DNA of 64,000 bases from Davidsoniella eucalypti (lineage: Eukaryota; Ascomycota; Sordariomycetes; Microascales; Ceratocystidaceae): NCBI GenBank assembly GCA_004009845.1, contig RMBW01000110.1:38882-102881 (forward strand), written 5' to 3'. Under the pieces are notes generated by a model. The model ran no database searches and was not told the DNA's origin. It was given only the letters and a program-made list of their open reading frames with translations. Made by a program: the position numbers and the translations under genes. Numbering within the stretch: the stretch's first letter is position 1; every line of letters starts with the position of its first letter. This document shows, one piece after another, positions 22,035-34,028 of the stretch.

Positions 22035-24425
22035 CTAGTACTGCGACTCTTCGCAGCAGCGCACGATTTCGCTGAGAGAGCGTAGGAATAGAGTATCGAC
22101 CTCGCCAGACTCCTCGATGAAGTCCGCGCACCCCGTAGCGTCGATGTCGTACTTGAGCGTGACAATGAGCCGTGAGATGCAGCGCAGTAGACCGGCGTGG
22201 AGGTCGCGCATGGCTTGGTCAGAGTTGGCCTGGTGGGGGACCGAGGTAGACGATATAGACGGCGCCATGTACAGCTGGCCGGCGCGCGTTAATCTGTTGC
22301 GCACGGAGCGACTGCGCGATGAAGGCGCGGGCGATGAGCTGCGGCCGGTAGTGGCAGCCTCCGCAACGAAGTCGAGACCGAGAAGATGGGCTGCCTTCTT
22401 GGGGATCTCGTTACGGATGCTGCTGTCGTCCGACGTCGACTGGCGCCGTGAATGGCTGGGAGAGTACATCAGGGAGCTAACATCGGAGTGCGACGAGGTA
22501 GGCACCGAGTGGGTAGAGGGCGCAGAGCCTTGCTGCTGCCGCGGAATAAGAGTGGAGATGTAGTTATAGGCGAGTAGATGGGCATATAGCGCATCGCAGA
22601 GGTGGTCTGAAGCACCGGCAAAGACGCTGCGCAGAGCAACCCAGGGCACGGGGTTAAGCGGCGGCTGTGACTCGTCCAAGAAGGCCATGTCAGGGGAAGG
22701 CGAAACACGAGCGCTGCTGCCGTTCCATCGTGAGCCGAGAGCACGGCCGAAGCGCCACTTCTTAGGCGAGACAGTTGGAGACGGCGCCATTGACTTGGAT
22801 GGGTGGTCCATCATAGCGCCGTGCTTGAGCTTGCGGGAGTACGAGCGAATCGTCTCGATGGTCAAGCTGCTTGTCAGCAGCATGGTTTCCGGGAAGCAGG
22901 CCACATTGACACGCAGGGTATCAGTGACATTGGGCGGCAGCGGCAAGCCCATGCGCCGATCCTCCATGGGAGGAGGGGTGGCCATACGCTCGTTCGTGGC
23001 TTCGACCCAGGCATCGACCGACGGTGAGCCGGCGCGGCGGCTAGGCTGCCTCCATGAATCGGGCGTGGTTGTGCGTGGCGGCGTACGGAAGATAGACGGC
23101 AGGCTACTTGGGGGCTGGGTGAAGGACGCAGACTTTTGGTGGCTGATGGAAGTGCGCATCGCGCGAGAGTGCTGGAAGTGGCAGTCCTGCTCCATGTTGT
23201 CCATGTATATGGATTGGTCCGAAGACATGTTGGTCGAGACGGGGGTCAGCGATACCGGCTGCTGGAGAACCTTGCGTTCATCGTTCAGGACGGTGTTTCT
23301 GAGGCGCGAGATTTTCTGGGGCACGACAGATGGCCGGCGATAGATGTGCTGGTCAGCAAACTGCTGCTGGTGCTTGGAAGAGACCGACATGGCGTCGCGC
23401 GATGAAGGCCGGGACTGCTTCAGGGTGGCAGGAGGCAGCGGTGGCGAGAGAGGCTCGTATCCAGACAGCTTGTAGTCACCAAAGATGGGATGAGGAGGTT
23501 CGCGAGACTGCTGGACAGGGCTGAGAGATCGCGGTGGGGTTGCTGGAGGGCTAGCTAGTTGCTGCTTGGGAGATAAAGGCTTGAGAGCAGTTGCGATCTG
23601 AACGCCGTTGTCGTAGATGTCGGAGGGGCCTTCGTCGTCCTCGTCTTCAGAATCGTCAATCCAGCTAGTGTCGTTGTCGGTGCCAGTCTTATGAGATGAA
23701 ATAGAAGCAACTTCGGCAGTAGGCTCGGCGGCACGTGGTGCTGAAGAGGGACGAGTGGGCTGGGCATCAGATGCAAGTGGACACGGCAAAGCTGGCGCGA
23801 AGACGGTTGAAGCAAAGGAGGAAATGTTGATGCTGCCGCCAGACATGGCAGAGGCCTGTGGGCTAGCCTCGCTTAAACGAACAATGGGAGGCTCCATGGC
23901 GACGTCGGACGAAGAGGAATGCATGCTGGTATTTGAAACCGACATGGCGTCGTCGTCTTTATTGCGGCGCAAAGAGGCAACGGAGACGGGAGCGGGTGTG
24001 GGAACGACAGTAGCGCTTTCGGGTAACGCGCTGGACACCTGGTGCTTTGGCGAATCAGAGGCGGGCATCTCGCGCTGCAGCATGGCAAGCGACTCTTTGA
24101 GGGAGCTTGTCTCGGTAAGAGCACCCAGAGACTTTACGCGCATCATGACATCGTACAAGGCCGAACTGGACGCTGATAGGGAGATGGGCAGCGGCACTAT
24201 GGCACCTTCGTCCTCTTCGTCAGAGGACTCGGTGGCAGCATAACCGGCGAGGTTTTGGCGGGCATCAACAGCCAGAGAGGACTGAGGAGGGCCGGCGGTC
24301 ATGTTCTTGGACATGAAGATGCCACTAGATAGCTCGAGATCGTGGGCCAGCGTCTCGGCCAGGTTCCCGCCGAGCATGACGTCCATGTCGACGTCCATAT
24401 CGATGTCAAGATCCATACGGTCCAT
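22035..24425 (-). CDS. Uncharacterised fungal protein with a disordered body and conserved C-terminus
   Basis: A single exon of 796 residues. The N-terminus has an alternating Met/Asp run (MDLDIDMDVDMD). Most of the first 580 residues are Ser/Pro-rich and probably disordered. Ordered, helix-like sequence begins near residue 588 (PVPWVALRSVF, then HLCDALYAHLLAYNYIS), continues at about 675 (KKAAHLLGLDF) and ends in RDLHAGLLRCISRLIVTLKY. I have the impression of a conserved fungal family with this C-terminal block but cannot name a function. The ATG at 24425 is the first in frame. A long AT-rich leader lies upstream. Confidence 0.75.
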   Translation of the reverse strand: MDRMDLDIDMDVDMDVMLGGNLAETLAHDLELSSGIFMSKNMTAGPPQSSLAVDARQNLAGYAATESSDEEDEGAIVPLPISLSASSSALYDVMMRVKSLGALTETSSLKESLAMLQREMPASDSPKHQVSSALPESATVVPTPAPVSVASLRRNKDDDAMSVSNTSMHSSSSDVAMEPPIVRLSEASPQASAMSGGSINISSFASTVFAPALPCPLASDAQPTRPSSAPRAAEPTAEVASISSHKTGTDNDTSWIDDSEDEDDEGPSDIYDNGVQIATALKPLSPKQQLASPPATPPRSLSPVQQSREPPHPIFGDYKLSGYEPLSPPLPPATLKQSRPSSRDAMSVSSKHQQQFADQHIYRRPSVVPQKISRLRNTVLNDERKVLQQPVSLTPVSTNMSSDQSIYMDNMEQDCHFQHSRAMRTSISHQKSASFTQPPSSLPSIFRTPPRTTTPDSWRQPSRRAGSPSVDAWVEATNERMATPPPMEDRRMGLPLPPNVTDTLRVNVACFPETMLLTSSLTIETIRSYSRKLKHGAMMDHPSKSMAPSPTVSPKKWRFGRALGSRWNGSSARVSPSPDMAFLDESQPPLNPVPWVALRSVFAGASDHLCDALYAHLLAYNYISTLIPRQQQGSAPSTHSVPTSSHSDVSSLMYSPSHSRRQSTSDDSSIRNEIPKKAAHLLGLDFVAEAATTGRSSSPAPSSRSRSVRNRLTRAGQLYMAPSISSTSVPHQANSDQAMRDLHAGLLRCISRLIVTLKYDIDATGCADFIEESGEVDTLFLRSLSEIVRCCEESQY

Positions 24426-25708
24426 GATGTTAAATGCGTGTATATGATGGAAGAGAAGAAGTCTCTAGGGACTAGAAGAGCAAGAGAGTCCCAGAATGCA
24501 GCGGGCCGACCTGGACTGTTATAAGAAAATTGCTCGTAACAGGCAATCGACAGGGCCCAGCCGAGTGGTAGGGCAGCGTAGCAGCAATAATGCCAGGAAA
24601 TAACCACAGAAATAAAAGAATTAACACACAGACAGGCTGAGGAACAGCCGCTGTTGCTCAGTGCGCTATAAAGGACAGGATCTGGGGCACGTTTCAGTGT
24701 GTGCAGTCCAGAGGCTCGTCTTAGTACCGGATGAATAAGACGATAGCTGACAGGGAAGCCAACGAAGAATAAAAGAAGGAGACTGACGGAGGAAAAAGGA
24801 AAAAAGAAAAAGAGAAAAAAAAAAGAATTAAACGAATTAAGAGAAAATAGTGAGGTCCTAACACCGCCTGGGCTGGAATGCAGTTTTTCTGCAGGGAAAG
24901 GCAACAAAATCAGGACAGAGCAGAAGGTCTGCAGATGCGTGAAACCGATGAAATGCACGACAATGGAGCGTCTGTATGCAGGAAGGCTGGCTAATAAGTA
25001 GCAAAAGCGACTTCTTGCTGTACCACCCAAGTGCCCAGAGTCAAATCGTAATGCGAGGTTTATACGCTATGTCGTGAACTGGTGGCGGTCGTGGCGTCTA
25101 GCGTCGTGACCGTTCTATTACAGCCAATATGTCAGTATCAGAGTCCAGAGGCGCTGGGTATTGGCAGATCGAACTGCGCCAACAGGACGTCTTTTTTTTT
25201 TTTGTGTTTATACCGACTTACAGGATTCGTGTCCGGAAATCTCGAAAGGACAAGGCGAAGCTGGGAGCAGACACAAGCTGGAACGTTTCGTAGGTAGTCT
25301 GACGATATGCAGAAGAATTAAGTAGTAGAGTAGAGAAGGCAAAATATAAGCAAACAAGTGCAAAGAAAATCGATCCTGATCGTTGGCACAGAGGCTTTTC
25401 TCTATCGCTTGGTCATCCAGGGCGCTAGCAAATTTCGCAGGCAAAAGAAGAACAGCAAGAGAAAAAGCTCAGAGCAAAAAACAAACGGCAGAGAGGCTCA
25501 GATAAGAATGGACAGCGTAACACTAATGCCCCGGCAAGAACAGCTTATAGGAAACGACAGATTGAAAATACAATGGCGGAAAAAAAAGAAGAAGAAAAAA
25601 AAAACACACCCCCCAGCAGTAAGCGGTTCTGGAAGAGCTGCAGGCGTACGGATAAGCCGTCTAGATGCTTGGGATTCTTGGGTCCGAAGATTCTTGGGAG
25701 CCTATGAT

Positions 25709-25732
25709 CTCTCGGGATCTTGAGCCCGAGAG
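25709..25732. repeat. Perfect 8-bp inverted repeat followed by T5
   Basis: CTCTCGGG and CCCGAGAG are separated by an 8-nt loop and followed by GTTTTTC on the plus strand. It could fold in RNA, but no gene context explains it. Confidence 0.4.
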
Positions 25733-27178
25733 GTTTTTCTTGGTAGCAGGCAGGGCTTGGAGCCAACAGTGTCTCTCAACTAAAGAGCGACCGAGGCGAT
25801 ATCTGTCAGTCTAGTGATGAGTCGGCAGGAGGCAAGAGAAAAGAGAACAAATGCTTGGGGGGGAGGAATATATATCAAGGCATATAAAGAGACATGCGGA
25901 GGCCTTGACCACGGGACGGCAGCTTATGGCGACTAGCCAGGGGATAGAACCAGCAGATCAACGTCTCTAATCAAAAATAATTGTGTAGTTGTTGGTTTGG
26001 GTGTGGCGCTGGTTGAGCTATTGCTAGGCTACGTGAGGCCGGGTCGCCCAGAATTAGATATGGCTCTAGTGGATACTTTATGAGTAGAAAGGCGATCGGC
26101 GTAATTTAAGATTGAAAAGAGTCGAAGATTGGAAAACAACAGCAGTTTTTTTTTATCGTGAGATTGTAGCGCCACGGCCGCACAAAGTCGGAAATATATT
26201 AAATGGTTAAGGATATGTAGTTTGATGCAGAAACACAAAGCAGAAGCAAAAGGGAAACTGCCAGAGACAATCGGCAGAAAAGGCTATGGCTTCCATATAT
26301 GTGTTTAGAGTCGTCTTATAAGCGAAGGTTATTGCCGTACCTCTTTTGCTATCTTGTAATCTACTAGCTCTACATGTAGCTCTTTTAGCTCTATTTTCGG
26401 CCTAGGATCGTTGCAATTGCCATCACATGAAGGAGTCAATGTTCCCTTTGTTCCTTTCTTCCCTTTCCCACTTGTCCCTTGCGTTGCCTTGCAATGTTTT
26501 TCTCTTTTTGGTTGATACGTCTTTTTCTCACTACGTGCAATTACGTATATCTTTATTTATCTCGTTTGCCTTTTTATTTCCCCATTAGGCGAACGACAGC
26601 CCAAAAAGTGACATTCGGAGCCCAGAAAAGAGAACCCAAATCGAAGCCGATATCTAGGCCAGCATTCTATGTAATTGGTTTACCAGTGCTTATACCAACG
26701 AATATGCCAGTATCCAGGTGCTCTTCTAGTATCATGGTTCGTCAGCAGAGCTTACATGCAAAGTCTCTTGTGTTATTTCTGCCAGCAGGAGCATACCCTT
26801 CCTTCTCCGACTTTAGGGCCATCGAGATAAGTGAGTATTAGTTTGTTGGCTTGTGAGTGGACGGCTAATTCCTACCTTGGTTTCCATAGCCGCTCAATGC
26901 GAGGGATAGACGCTTGGTTTTCGTGCTTTTTTTATAGGTTTATTTTCGGGCGGTCGGCTTAGAAGGATGGGTTCGAAATTTAGAGACGATGACCATGTCT
27001 AATTCTCATTCGCAGTACTACCATGTCTATCTATTATGACAACGACTGGAGCAGAATCTCAACTAGGCTCGTCTCTGGTCACATCAACGCTCCGAATTTA
27101 GTGTTTGCGCCGTCTTACTCTAGTGTCTAGGAGTTCGTTATCTGCCGTTTTATCTCTATAATGTCTAAGCCTCACAGC

Positions 27179-27196
27179 GAGAGAGAGAGAGAGAGA
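27179..27196 (+). repeat. (GA)9 microsatellite
   Basis: Nine perfect GA units followed by an imperfect AAGAGAGA extension, inside the gene desert. Confidence 0.85.
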
Positions 27197-30100
27197 AAGA
27201 GAGACGCCCCAAAATAAGGACGGGAATGTCTCTCCCAAGATGTCTCTACTACAATCTCAGATGCTCTTGACACCAATATCTGCAAACCAAAAGTTTCTCT
27301 CCAGCACGTTTTTTCCCCCATTCCCTTCACGTTTTTGAACGACACAAGCGAGCGACGATATTAGTAAATCATTTGCTTAGAACAGTCTGTCTTGTCTCTC
27401 GTGAAAATGTCTAGGTAAACACCCATGTCTACTATCTAACTAGGCCACCAACAAGATGAGATTAAGGTGCCAGTTTTCCCACCTTTTATTTACTTTCCAC
27501 ACCCCAAGTCTCAGTGCTAGGCATCATACGACAGCTCATTATTGCTACTATGCTGTAAGTCTATGACTACGACTACACATCTATCACTCAGCCTGCACAT
27601 CAAGGGCGGCAAAACACGTGAAGCCAGGCTATGAAGCCCGATCATGCTACGGGAAGAGCGGGCACTTGGGTTCAACTTAAAGCACGCTATCAACTATCAT
27701 GTGTAAATTACCTTTCCGGTGTGCTGACGTGATGCCAAGTCACAAACTGACGTGTAAACAAGAAGACCTGTTATTTTTCTACTATGTCGCCGATTTACGC
27801 TGTTAGACGAAACTAGTAGTACATGTATTTACTTAGTTGGCACTAACATAATATTGACTAACAAGCAAGGGATATTCTCGCCAGGGAGCGCACAGTTCAT
27901 CAAAGGACTCAATATCGCGCCTTCACATCTCAGTCTTGTACCAGGCTGTATAAACTATCCAAGTGCCATGTAAATGAGCCGTCATATCTCAAACGACAGC
28001 TGATAAAAACGAACCGCTCCTAGCCAAGCCAGTCACTTGTATAGCTATGGTTGTCTAGAAAGCTAGAATGAACCTTGCCTTGATGGTGATATCACAAATA
28101 ACCCCTCTTGAAGCAGGGAATAGATACTTTGAAAATACACACATAAGCAATATATGACACAGTTTCTATATATTCCTATCGGCCGTCTCTTAGTCACGGC
28201 TATAGATGGTGGCCACCAGTGTGCGATTCTACTGGCTTGCCTCAACCTGAGAATAACCCATAACACAACAACCGCCCGTGTTGGTCCTAGAGCAGAATGA
28301 CGGCGTTTGTAAGTCAGCCAATAGCAGCGTTTGCACAAACAGTATCTGCACTGCAAGGATCGATTTACTTTTCTTCTTGCACAAACATGGCCAAAAATGA
28401 AGAAAGAGGGGAGGGGAACAGAGCGCTCTTTTCGTTTGTATTTTTTTTTCTTTTTTGCCTGCTAAAAGAAGAGTAACACCATAGCAATAGCAAGATGAAG
28501 TTTCTGGTTACAAGGGCAAGCCTCAAGGATACAGGACCTCTCTCTCTAACAAAAACCCTCTAATCCCCCCTCCAAATCAGGGGATGAGAAAATAACCAGT
28601 TTTCCAAGAATGTAAACACAACCCAGAGTAATAATAATAAAGGCCAGGGTATCCGGGCCTTGGAATGATAACCCCAATAGAGAAATTCCATGCTGTGCAA
28701 ACACGAACAAAGCGAACGTACTTATTGTCGACGAAAGTTATTACGAGTTTTAACTTTTTTTATTCTGTTATATTAAGTGATACAGAAATGCCACTGGCTA
28801 ATATCTACCTTGTGGCATATTCTTAATCTTAGGGGGGGATATGTGATAACTTGTATGATAAGGGGCATTAAAGCGCAACATGATAAAAGATGCTATAATA
28901 CTGTGATATAATGTGCCGGGGAAACACAAGAAAAGCTATATTGCCCCGCGGGGCTTTACCTTATCCTCTCTTCCTCTTGATAAATTACACAACAGCTCGT
29001 AAATACGAATATGGATTGTAAGCCATGGTTGAGAATCTTCTAGTCTACCGAGCCGTCTACAATGGCGGGCGACATGAACATATGTTTGTTTACAACAGCA
29101 CACAAAAAGACATACCACTATGTTGGTACGACTTGTTTACTGGTACTTTGGCTAGAATAAGCTGCTTACCAATAGCTACTGCTAGTTGTAGTAGTAACGG
29201 CCCAGCAGTTTGCTTCAACTGGACATGCATTTGTAAGAAATCCCAGCTTGTGTGGCTGGCGATCAGCCTAAGGGGAGGGGGAGGGGAAGGTTTGAGTTAG
29301 AAGAAACCACGAGACAGGACAAGGTTATACTGATCACATTGGCCGGCTAGACACAACTTTGTGACAAAGCTAGTCAGTCACAAGGCGCTGGTTGTATGCA
29401 GAGAAAAGGACGGCCAGACTCAATAAAACCCATGGACTAACTGGTGGATGAGATGCTGGATGTGCCGTGTACGACGATGCATAGGTTGTTGCACATATAA
29501 TTGTACCTATATACATATATTATACACAATATGCAGATACATTTGTTGATGCGCACAAGCTGATAATATAGTGACATCCACTATTACACGAATATCCAGC
29601 TTTTTTTGTTCTTTTCATCTGTGCCCCTAAAAATGTATCCGATATGTGAAGATACTGGTCCAAGCAAGGTTGGCGATAGAGCAAGGCCCATGCATTATCA
29701 CATTAGCCACAACTCATGCGTCATTGACAGTCTCGCACTAGTGGATTTACAGCGAGGTTTTATCCATTTACACTATGACATGCATCAGCAGCTTGGTTTA
29801 TCTTCTTTCTTTTCTGAGCGCATGAATATGTCAAAACTACATGTAGAGTTGGCCTAGACCGAACATAAGGGCTGCTGAGTATGGAGCATGTTGGAGGGAA
29901 ACAACTGTCACCTTTGTCATCGGTTTCTCTCTGCCAGCATTTCATGCGCATGAAGGATCGGCTCTTCTTCGTCTTGGAGACTTGGAAAAGAACACAAAGT
30001 GCCTGGAGCACCACCGCTGCAATCCCAGCCAAGCTAATGATAAAGAAGCCTTGACAGGACCAACAAGAGACGATTACAGGCCCGAAAACAGAAGGAGCAA

Positions 30101-31525
30101 AAGAAGGAAGAAGAAAAAAAAAACAAAGTGTGGCGTCTTGACGATCTCGCTTCTTTGTCGGTTGGCACTTATATCGTACTGGCAAATCCACATACTGGCT
30201 CTAGCCTTTCTTCTTCTTTGATTGCCCTTCTGCTGGTTGTCAAAACGACTAGCAAAGCGACGATAGCAGTAAAAGATACTCTGGCGATCGTTGCATCTGG
30301 CTGCTGGAACTGTGCACTAGTTCGAGATGTTCAGCACAGACTTGGAATCCTGGCACGGCATATTGGAAGAAAGACTTATACAATGCCGCTATGCTAATGC
30401 ACCAGATTAGTGCTTGTTTTACTACAGTGTACATATATACATGTATGTATAACAAGAACACCCAATAGTCTGGACTGGGGCCTATAAGATGTAATAAGGG
30501 TTCGTTGATATAGCGTTCCAGCAGACGCTTGTTTGCGGTCCGATACTTGAATTGGAGGGCATCCTTTATAGTAGAAGAAGAGTCGTCTTCTCTCACCAAT
30601 TTCGCCTGTTGTGTCTTTTGTTCTTTTCTTGTCCATCACTCGACCCCAAAAACCAGTCTAATCTTAGATCGGCCCTTGCCATACGCTTTAATCTGCTTGA
30701 GGCCTCTGCTATCATGCTTATTTTCTTATTCTTTTCCTATTCTTTTCTCTGTCATTTTCTCTGTAACAATAACAAGCAAGATTCTTCTTGTTTTTTTGAC
30801 TGTCATTTCCGAATCAGGCTTCTTTCTCTGTTTGTCTTCTCAGACTCTGGGTTAACATGGTAGCAATCGTACTGTGTAGGGTCTATCAAAGTGTGAACCC
30901 TAGCCGCGGGAAATGAGCGCCGATTCACGCCCAGGCTCTCGGAAACGAGCGACCATGAAAATGCCCGTGTGTTCTAATCTAGATAAGCAGAAGAAAGGAA
31001 AGAAAAGATACATAGTAGCATGAAAAGAAAAAGAAAAACAAGGGTCCGATTCACAGTCATAATGTAGCATGATATGAAATAGAGAATATGCACTCAACAG
31101 CACTGCAACAAAATAAAACAAAACAACAAATGCCTTGTCTTGGAGTTGCCGAAAGAGTGCTACTCTCTGGGGATGCAATCATACCTGATTAGCCAGACGG
31201 CCAGAAGCTCGTTACGGCTTAGCGAGCCACTTAACCGCCCAGCTCCTTTCGCGAGGATCGTGACGGTGTAGTTGCTGTTTCGTGTGTACAGCTACCACTT
31301 TCTACTGCTGCTACTCTAGACATAGCGTGATTCTCGAAGCGCCCTACTGGCCATCAAGAGCGAATACTACCGCTATTCTGCCTGTCACTCACTACCTTTC
31401 TACGTCTACATGGCTAAAAACACACAGTTATATCTGTAAGCAACTATGCAAGACTCATTCGTATACGGCCGCCGCCTGCATTTACCACAATTGGTCCTTG
31501 CCCTGTCAGTCAATCGCCTGGAATG

Positions 31526-31549
31526 GAAGTCTGGATAGAAGTCTGGATA
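31526..31549 (+). repeat. Tandem duplication of a 12-nt unit
   Basis: Two perfect adjacent copies of GAAGTCTGGATA, with no coding context. Confidence 0.75.
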
Positions 31550-33171
31550 GACATCATTCTGGCCATCGTCTTCTTCGTCCCAGCTGCCCCTTCCTTCGAC
31601 CTTCCGGAAGCCAGGCAAGTATGTACATGTAGTTTCAGGACTTGATTTGCGTCAATTAGGATAATATCGAATATAAGCCCGTCTTGAAGGGTTTTCAACT
31701 CCCATGCTCGGAACCAAAGAACTTGGAACAAAAAAGGCTGGTCCGGATCCCAAGTGCCGCCGAAGATATCCATAAGGAACCGCAAAGTTAGAGTGAGAGA
31801 TTTTTACATCTTATTTTAAAACCCCGACCTGCATATTCTACAACGGCACTATTGGTAGAGTCCCAGATATGTTCTCCAGACCGGCTGTAACCCATACATT
31901 GTACAGATTCATATTTGTACTATAGCTATTTGGATGTGCTCCGCATCTTTGACGCTGGCTTCACTTGGTGTCCCAGCGCTAAGGCGGGAATTTCGCCTTC
32001 ATATATCGACGTGATATGGTCCACGGCAGGAAATCCTAAACAAATAAACAACGCGAAAAAGAAAAAGAGGGTATCACATGATGTGGGTTTCTCATAAAAA
32101 GACGCACCAGATCAGGATTCCACAGAGCCGTATTTTCGGTATGATTCCTATCCAGACTTTGGATAGCCTTTTTTCGTCCATAGGATACACTTTACCTTCT
32201 CTTTGCTATAATAACCATGCTATGCTTGATTTCCCACTCACCGCAGCTGGTTTTACCCTTACTTGTACGTAAGGAGTTGGTCGGTTGCTAAAGCCATTGC
32301 AAAGAGGATGGCGTCTATAGGGAGAAGAAACAACGCAAGGGAAGGGCAACGAGCCCAAAAGAATCGACCACAAACATGGAGGATACGGGTGAAGGGTTGG
32401 GTTCCTTGGCCTTGACAGAGCTGGTTCGCCAGGCCGGTCTTCTTGGGTAGTCGAGCGTAAACACACAGAGCTGGTTTGCTTGCCCTAGTGGCTGGAAATA
32501 CGGACGATGCCACAGTATTCCACTAGGCGCTATGTTTTTCTTCGTCTTCTTTTTTCTTGCTTGCCATCCCTTGTGGCCCATCTCCCTGTAGGGGCCTAGG
32601 CTGAGACGCGCTGTGCAGCTATCGTGCAGCCAGAATCTGCAGTGTAGCTTCAGCCTGCATAGTCAGCAGATCGGGCTTAGTTACTAAGTCCTCAAGCTTC
32701 TAGTGTCTTGGCTCTTTTTTCTTTTTTTTTCTTTCTTGAACTGCCTTGTTTTGTTTATTCTCGAGCCCTGTCAAAGTTGCACAGTCAACGTCCGTGTTGC
32801 AACTCTTCTTGGTGGATTTTTTCTTGCCTCTCTTATTCTTCTGTCTTCCTACAGTGTAGCTCTAGAGGCAGAAAAAAGCCTCAACTTCAAAAATATGGCA
32901 TGGCTGGACGATGGAGGCTAGATTTCATGACGGAGGGCACTTGTTTGCTTCCTTGACCCTTGATATCAAGATTTGATACGTGATATGCACAAAGGCTATC
33001 CTGATGGAAGTCACAGAATATATGTAAAATATACATGTATAGAAATACATTAAATGGATTGTTGTTGACAATTGAAATCAAAACAGACTTCCTAAAAGGG
33101 CTGTGTTGTGTTGTTCAGACTGCAAAATGTAAATCCAGCAAAAAAGTCTGGGTCAGTAAAATCACGGTAAC

Positions 33172-33421
33172 CTAACCCTAAATGAAAGAAACCAAAATGG
33201 CATGCCACTCTCAATTAACAAGTATTGAGTCAAGAAATTAATTAGAACAACAATGCAAAATAATCACTCGGAGATCTTGCAAGAAAAGGCATGTAATTAT
33301 CTTTATTCAGATATGGTAGCAATTTTAATGAATATATGTTTGACGGTCTAGTATTGTATTTGATTTGACTTTGTTATAATTTTGGGCGTGGACATATGCC
33401 GGCCCGTCGGCAGCTGTAAGA
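33172..33421 (+). ncRNA. Possible non-coding RNA segment (telomere-template-like 10-mer, Sm-like site, hairpin)
   Basis: CTAACCCTAA at 33172-33181 would template 1.5 repeats of TTAGGG. About 200 nt further, AATTTTGG at 33378-33385 fits the Sm-site consensus and is followed by a hairpin (TGCCG, 6-nt loop, CGGCA; 33397-33412) and then GTAAGA at 33416. An Sm site followed by a hairpin is the usual 3' end of Sm-class RNAs, and fungal telomerase RNAs combine a template, an Sm site and a 5' splice-site-like sequence. The template-to-Sm distance is shorter than in known fungal telomerase RNAs, and I could not identify a pseudoknot. This is a hypothesis only; the strand and limits are not defined. 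Confidence 0.15.
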
Positions 33422-34028
33422 TAGACACATCCTGGTATGACAGCTGGCACCAACTACATGCAATTTTTCCAACAGAAATTATGCTAAGCGCAAAAAAGGT
33501 ATCAAAATCGCATCTCACAGTTATGAATTCGGTTTTACAAATATCTACAAAATACGCCAAATTCTATATCCCTTTTTCTTTTTTCACTAGTGGCCACTCT
33601 GCATCACAGCTTCTCGTCTCAGGGATCTGTCATTTCCACCATAAAACACGTAAAGATAGCTTCATATTCTCGGTATATAAAGGGAGAAAGATATTGTGCG
33701 AACGCCACAACAGTCTCACTTTATCTTATTGGAATCACTTCTCGGTGCTGAATACTGGGTAACAAAGCATTAGCTTGATTCTAGTGATCCTCACTCAAGG
33801 GAGCTGGGCAGAGAAAACTACCAGAATAACACATATTTCTTCATACGGTATACATCGTCTGTGAACCGAGATAGATTCTGTCGGTTGTATCATCAAGCTT
33901 TTTGCGCCAGGCGATCTAAGGGAGCAAGATCTTCAGCAGAGCAATCTAATTTGTGGTTCTAGGAAAAGTTCCTTTCTCGTCCCACTTGCTCTTAATCGGG
34001 AAAACAATAACTACTATCTCCATCCAAA

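Larger units (their letters stand above)
24426..34028. other. Gene desert of 9.6 kb
   Basis: This is the largest stretch without a convincing protein gene. The longest open frames are about 140 residues, low-complexity and without recognisable motifs or consistent splice sites. The sequence is AT-rich with poly-A/T runs, a GA microsatellite (27179-27196), a 12-nt tandem duplication (31526-31549) and a perfect hairpin (25709-25732). No tRNA, 5S rRNA or spliceosomal RNA signature was found by eye. Long leaders, non-coding transcripts or old transposon debris are all possible. Confidence 0.5.

Noticed and set aside
22687..23343. 218-codon frame opposite the 796-residue protein
   Set aside because: Antisense shadow of a GC-rich coding exon, without domain or splice support.
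24299..25030. 243-codon minus-strand open frame overlapping the start of the 796-residue gene
   Set aside because: It begins at TTG, is dominated by Phe/Leu/Ser from poly-A/T tracts and runs into a known coding region in another frame. It is probably a chance frame in the leader.
26940..27000. GGTTCGA (tRNA B-box-like) heptamer at about 26969, and others elsewhere
   Set aside because: No flanking stem complementarity, A box or acceptor stem. No tRNA gene could be supported anywhere in the window.
29760..30599. Two minus-strand open frames (143 and 116 codons) with hydrophobic segments
   Set aside because: No consistent splice join between them, no recognisable motif, and composition typical of AT-rich chance frames.
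33382..33762. 126-codon plus-strand open frame upstream of IPI3
   Set aside because: It starts at TTG, has no family resemblance and overlaps the possible non-coding RNA signals.
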